Below, one piece after another: positions 21,007-21,492 of a DNA stretch of 21,492 nt. Within the stretch, counting starts at the first letter, position 1. Every line of letters starts with the position of its first letter. The position numbers and the translations under genes were made by a program. The notes beneath the pieces are model-generated. The model did not search any database and had not been told where the DNA came from. It worked only from the letters and a program-made list of their open reading frames with translations. Source of the DNA: Pseudomonadota bacterium (GTDB lineage: Bacteria; Pseudomonadota; Alphaproteobacteria; Rhizobiales; Rhizobiaceae); the NCBI GenBank assembly GCA_023422735.1, contig JAFAGL010000020.1:1-21492 (forward strand), in the 5' to 3' direction.

Positions 21007-21492
21007 TGGGCCAACTGATCGTCAACGGCCTCACCACTGGCCTGATCCTCGCCCTTCCGGCCCTTGCGTTGGCATTGTCCTTCAGTGTCCTGCGCTTCGC
21101 AAACTACGCCATCGGTTCTTACGTCACGGTTGGAGCGTTTCTGACGTGGTGGACCAATGTCCATCTTGGCTTGCCGTTGTGGGCCGCAGCGATGATCGGC
21201 AGCGCGGCGGTGGCGGCCATTGCCGTGGTAATCGACATACTGGTCTACAGCCGCATGCGCGAGCGCTCGAGCCTCACCCTTCTAGTGGCCTCCATGGGCG
21301 TAGCAATCACGCTCGAAAACATCGTTCGCCTGTTCGCCGGCAACTCGCCGCGGAGCTTCGATGTGCCGGTTGCCCGTCCCTATCGGCTTTGGGACATTCG
21401 GGTCAACCAGGAACAACTCATCATTCTGGTGACGGTGCTTTCTGCGCTCATCCTCGTTTGGTTGCTGTTCCGCTACACCCGGCTCGGCCGCG
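21006..21492 (+). CDS. livH: Liv-type ABC transporter permease LivH (partial, C-terminus off the window)
   Basis: The first 162 codons of a LivH-family permease are present. The protein begins MGQLIVNGLTTGLILALPALALALSFSVLRFANYAIGSYVTVGAF; the 'NGL..G...AL.AL.L.......NFAHG' pattern is characteristic, here with FANYAIGS where FAHG is usual. Further membrane spans lie at about 58-80 (PLWAAAMIGSAAVAAIAVVIDILVY) and 137-154, with the conserved LTLLVASMGVAITLENIVRLFAG between. Its start overlaps the livF stop by one base. The order SBP-LivG-LivF-LivH puts ATPases before permeases; a LivM gene is expected to follow outside the window. Confidence 0.93.
   Translation, partial: MGQLIVNGLTTGLILALPALALALSFSVLRFANYAIGSYVTVGAFLTWWTNVHLGLPLWAAAMIGSAAVAAIAVVIDILVYSRMRERSSLTLLVASMGVAITLENIVRLFAGNSPRSFDVPVARPYRLWDIRVNQEQLIILVTVLSALILVWLLFRYTRLGR

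Overview
The window looks like chromosomal or megaplasmid DNA of an alphaproteobacterium, most likely of the order Hyphomicrobiales (Rhizobiaceae or Brucellaceae type). The evidence is the dense packing of solute importers with local LacI and LysR regulators, a GC content judged by eye at about 55-60%, and the gene family style. No rRNA, complete tRNA, transposase, integrase or CRISPR array was found, and no species can be named from the sequence alone. All identifications come from reading motifs, not from database searches.

Left block (1-8686). A tight minus-strand operon runs from 7499 down to 1586: TRAP transporter binding protein (DctP), small membrane subunit (DctQ), large permease (DctM), a VOC-fold protein, a RuBisCO-like protein and a DUF1537 acid-sugar kinase. 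A LacI regulator and the start of a sugar ABC permease follow on the same strand. A second LacI gene diverges from the operon at 7610 across a 110-base gap holding a 41-base nested dyad. The likely logic is TRAP import of an acid sugar, phosphorylation by the kinase, and C-C bond cleavage by the RuBisCO-like protein. This resembles the 3-oxo-isoapionate (OiaK/OiaX) branch of apiose/apionate breakdown. The oxidoreductase of that route is absent here, and an unassigned VOC protein sits in the operon instead.

Middle block (8687-16657). A gene-free stretch contains three 28-base tandem repeats. A LysR regulator then faces a plus-strand dipeptide/oligopeptide-type ABC operon: binding protein, two permeases and two ATPases. 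The operon ends in an unusual serine hydrolase of the class A beta-lactamase fold that lacks a signal peptide, and it closes with a good rho-independent terminator. A 13-bp hairpin separates the binding-protein gene from the permeases.

Right block (16708-21492). A flavin-dependent NtaA/SnaA-type monooxygenase on the minus strand diverges from a Liv-type ABC cassette on the plus strand: binding protein, LivG, LivF and partial LivH. The cassette looks more GC-rich than the rest. The shared control region carries matching, inverted sequence blocks on both sides. The pairing suggests import and oxygenation of one nitrogen- or sulfur-containing organic compound.
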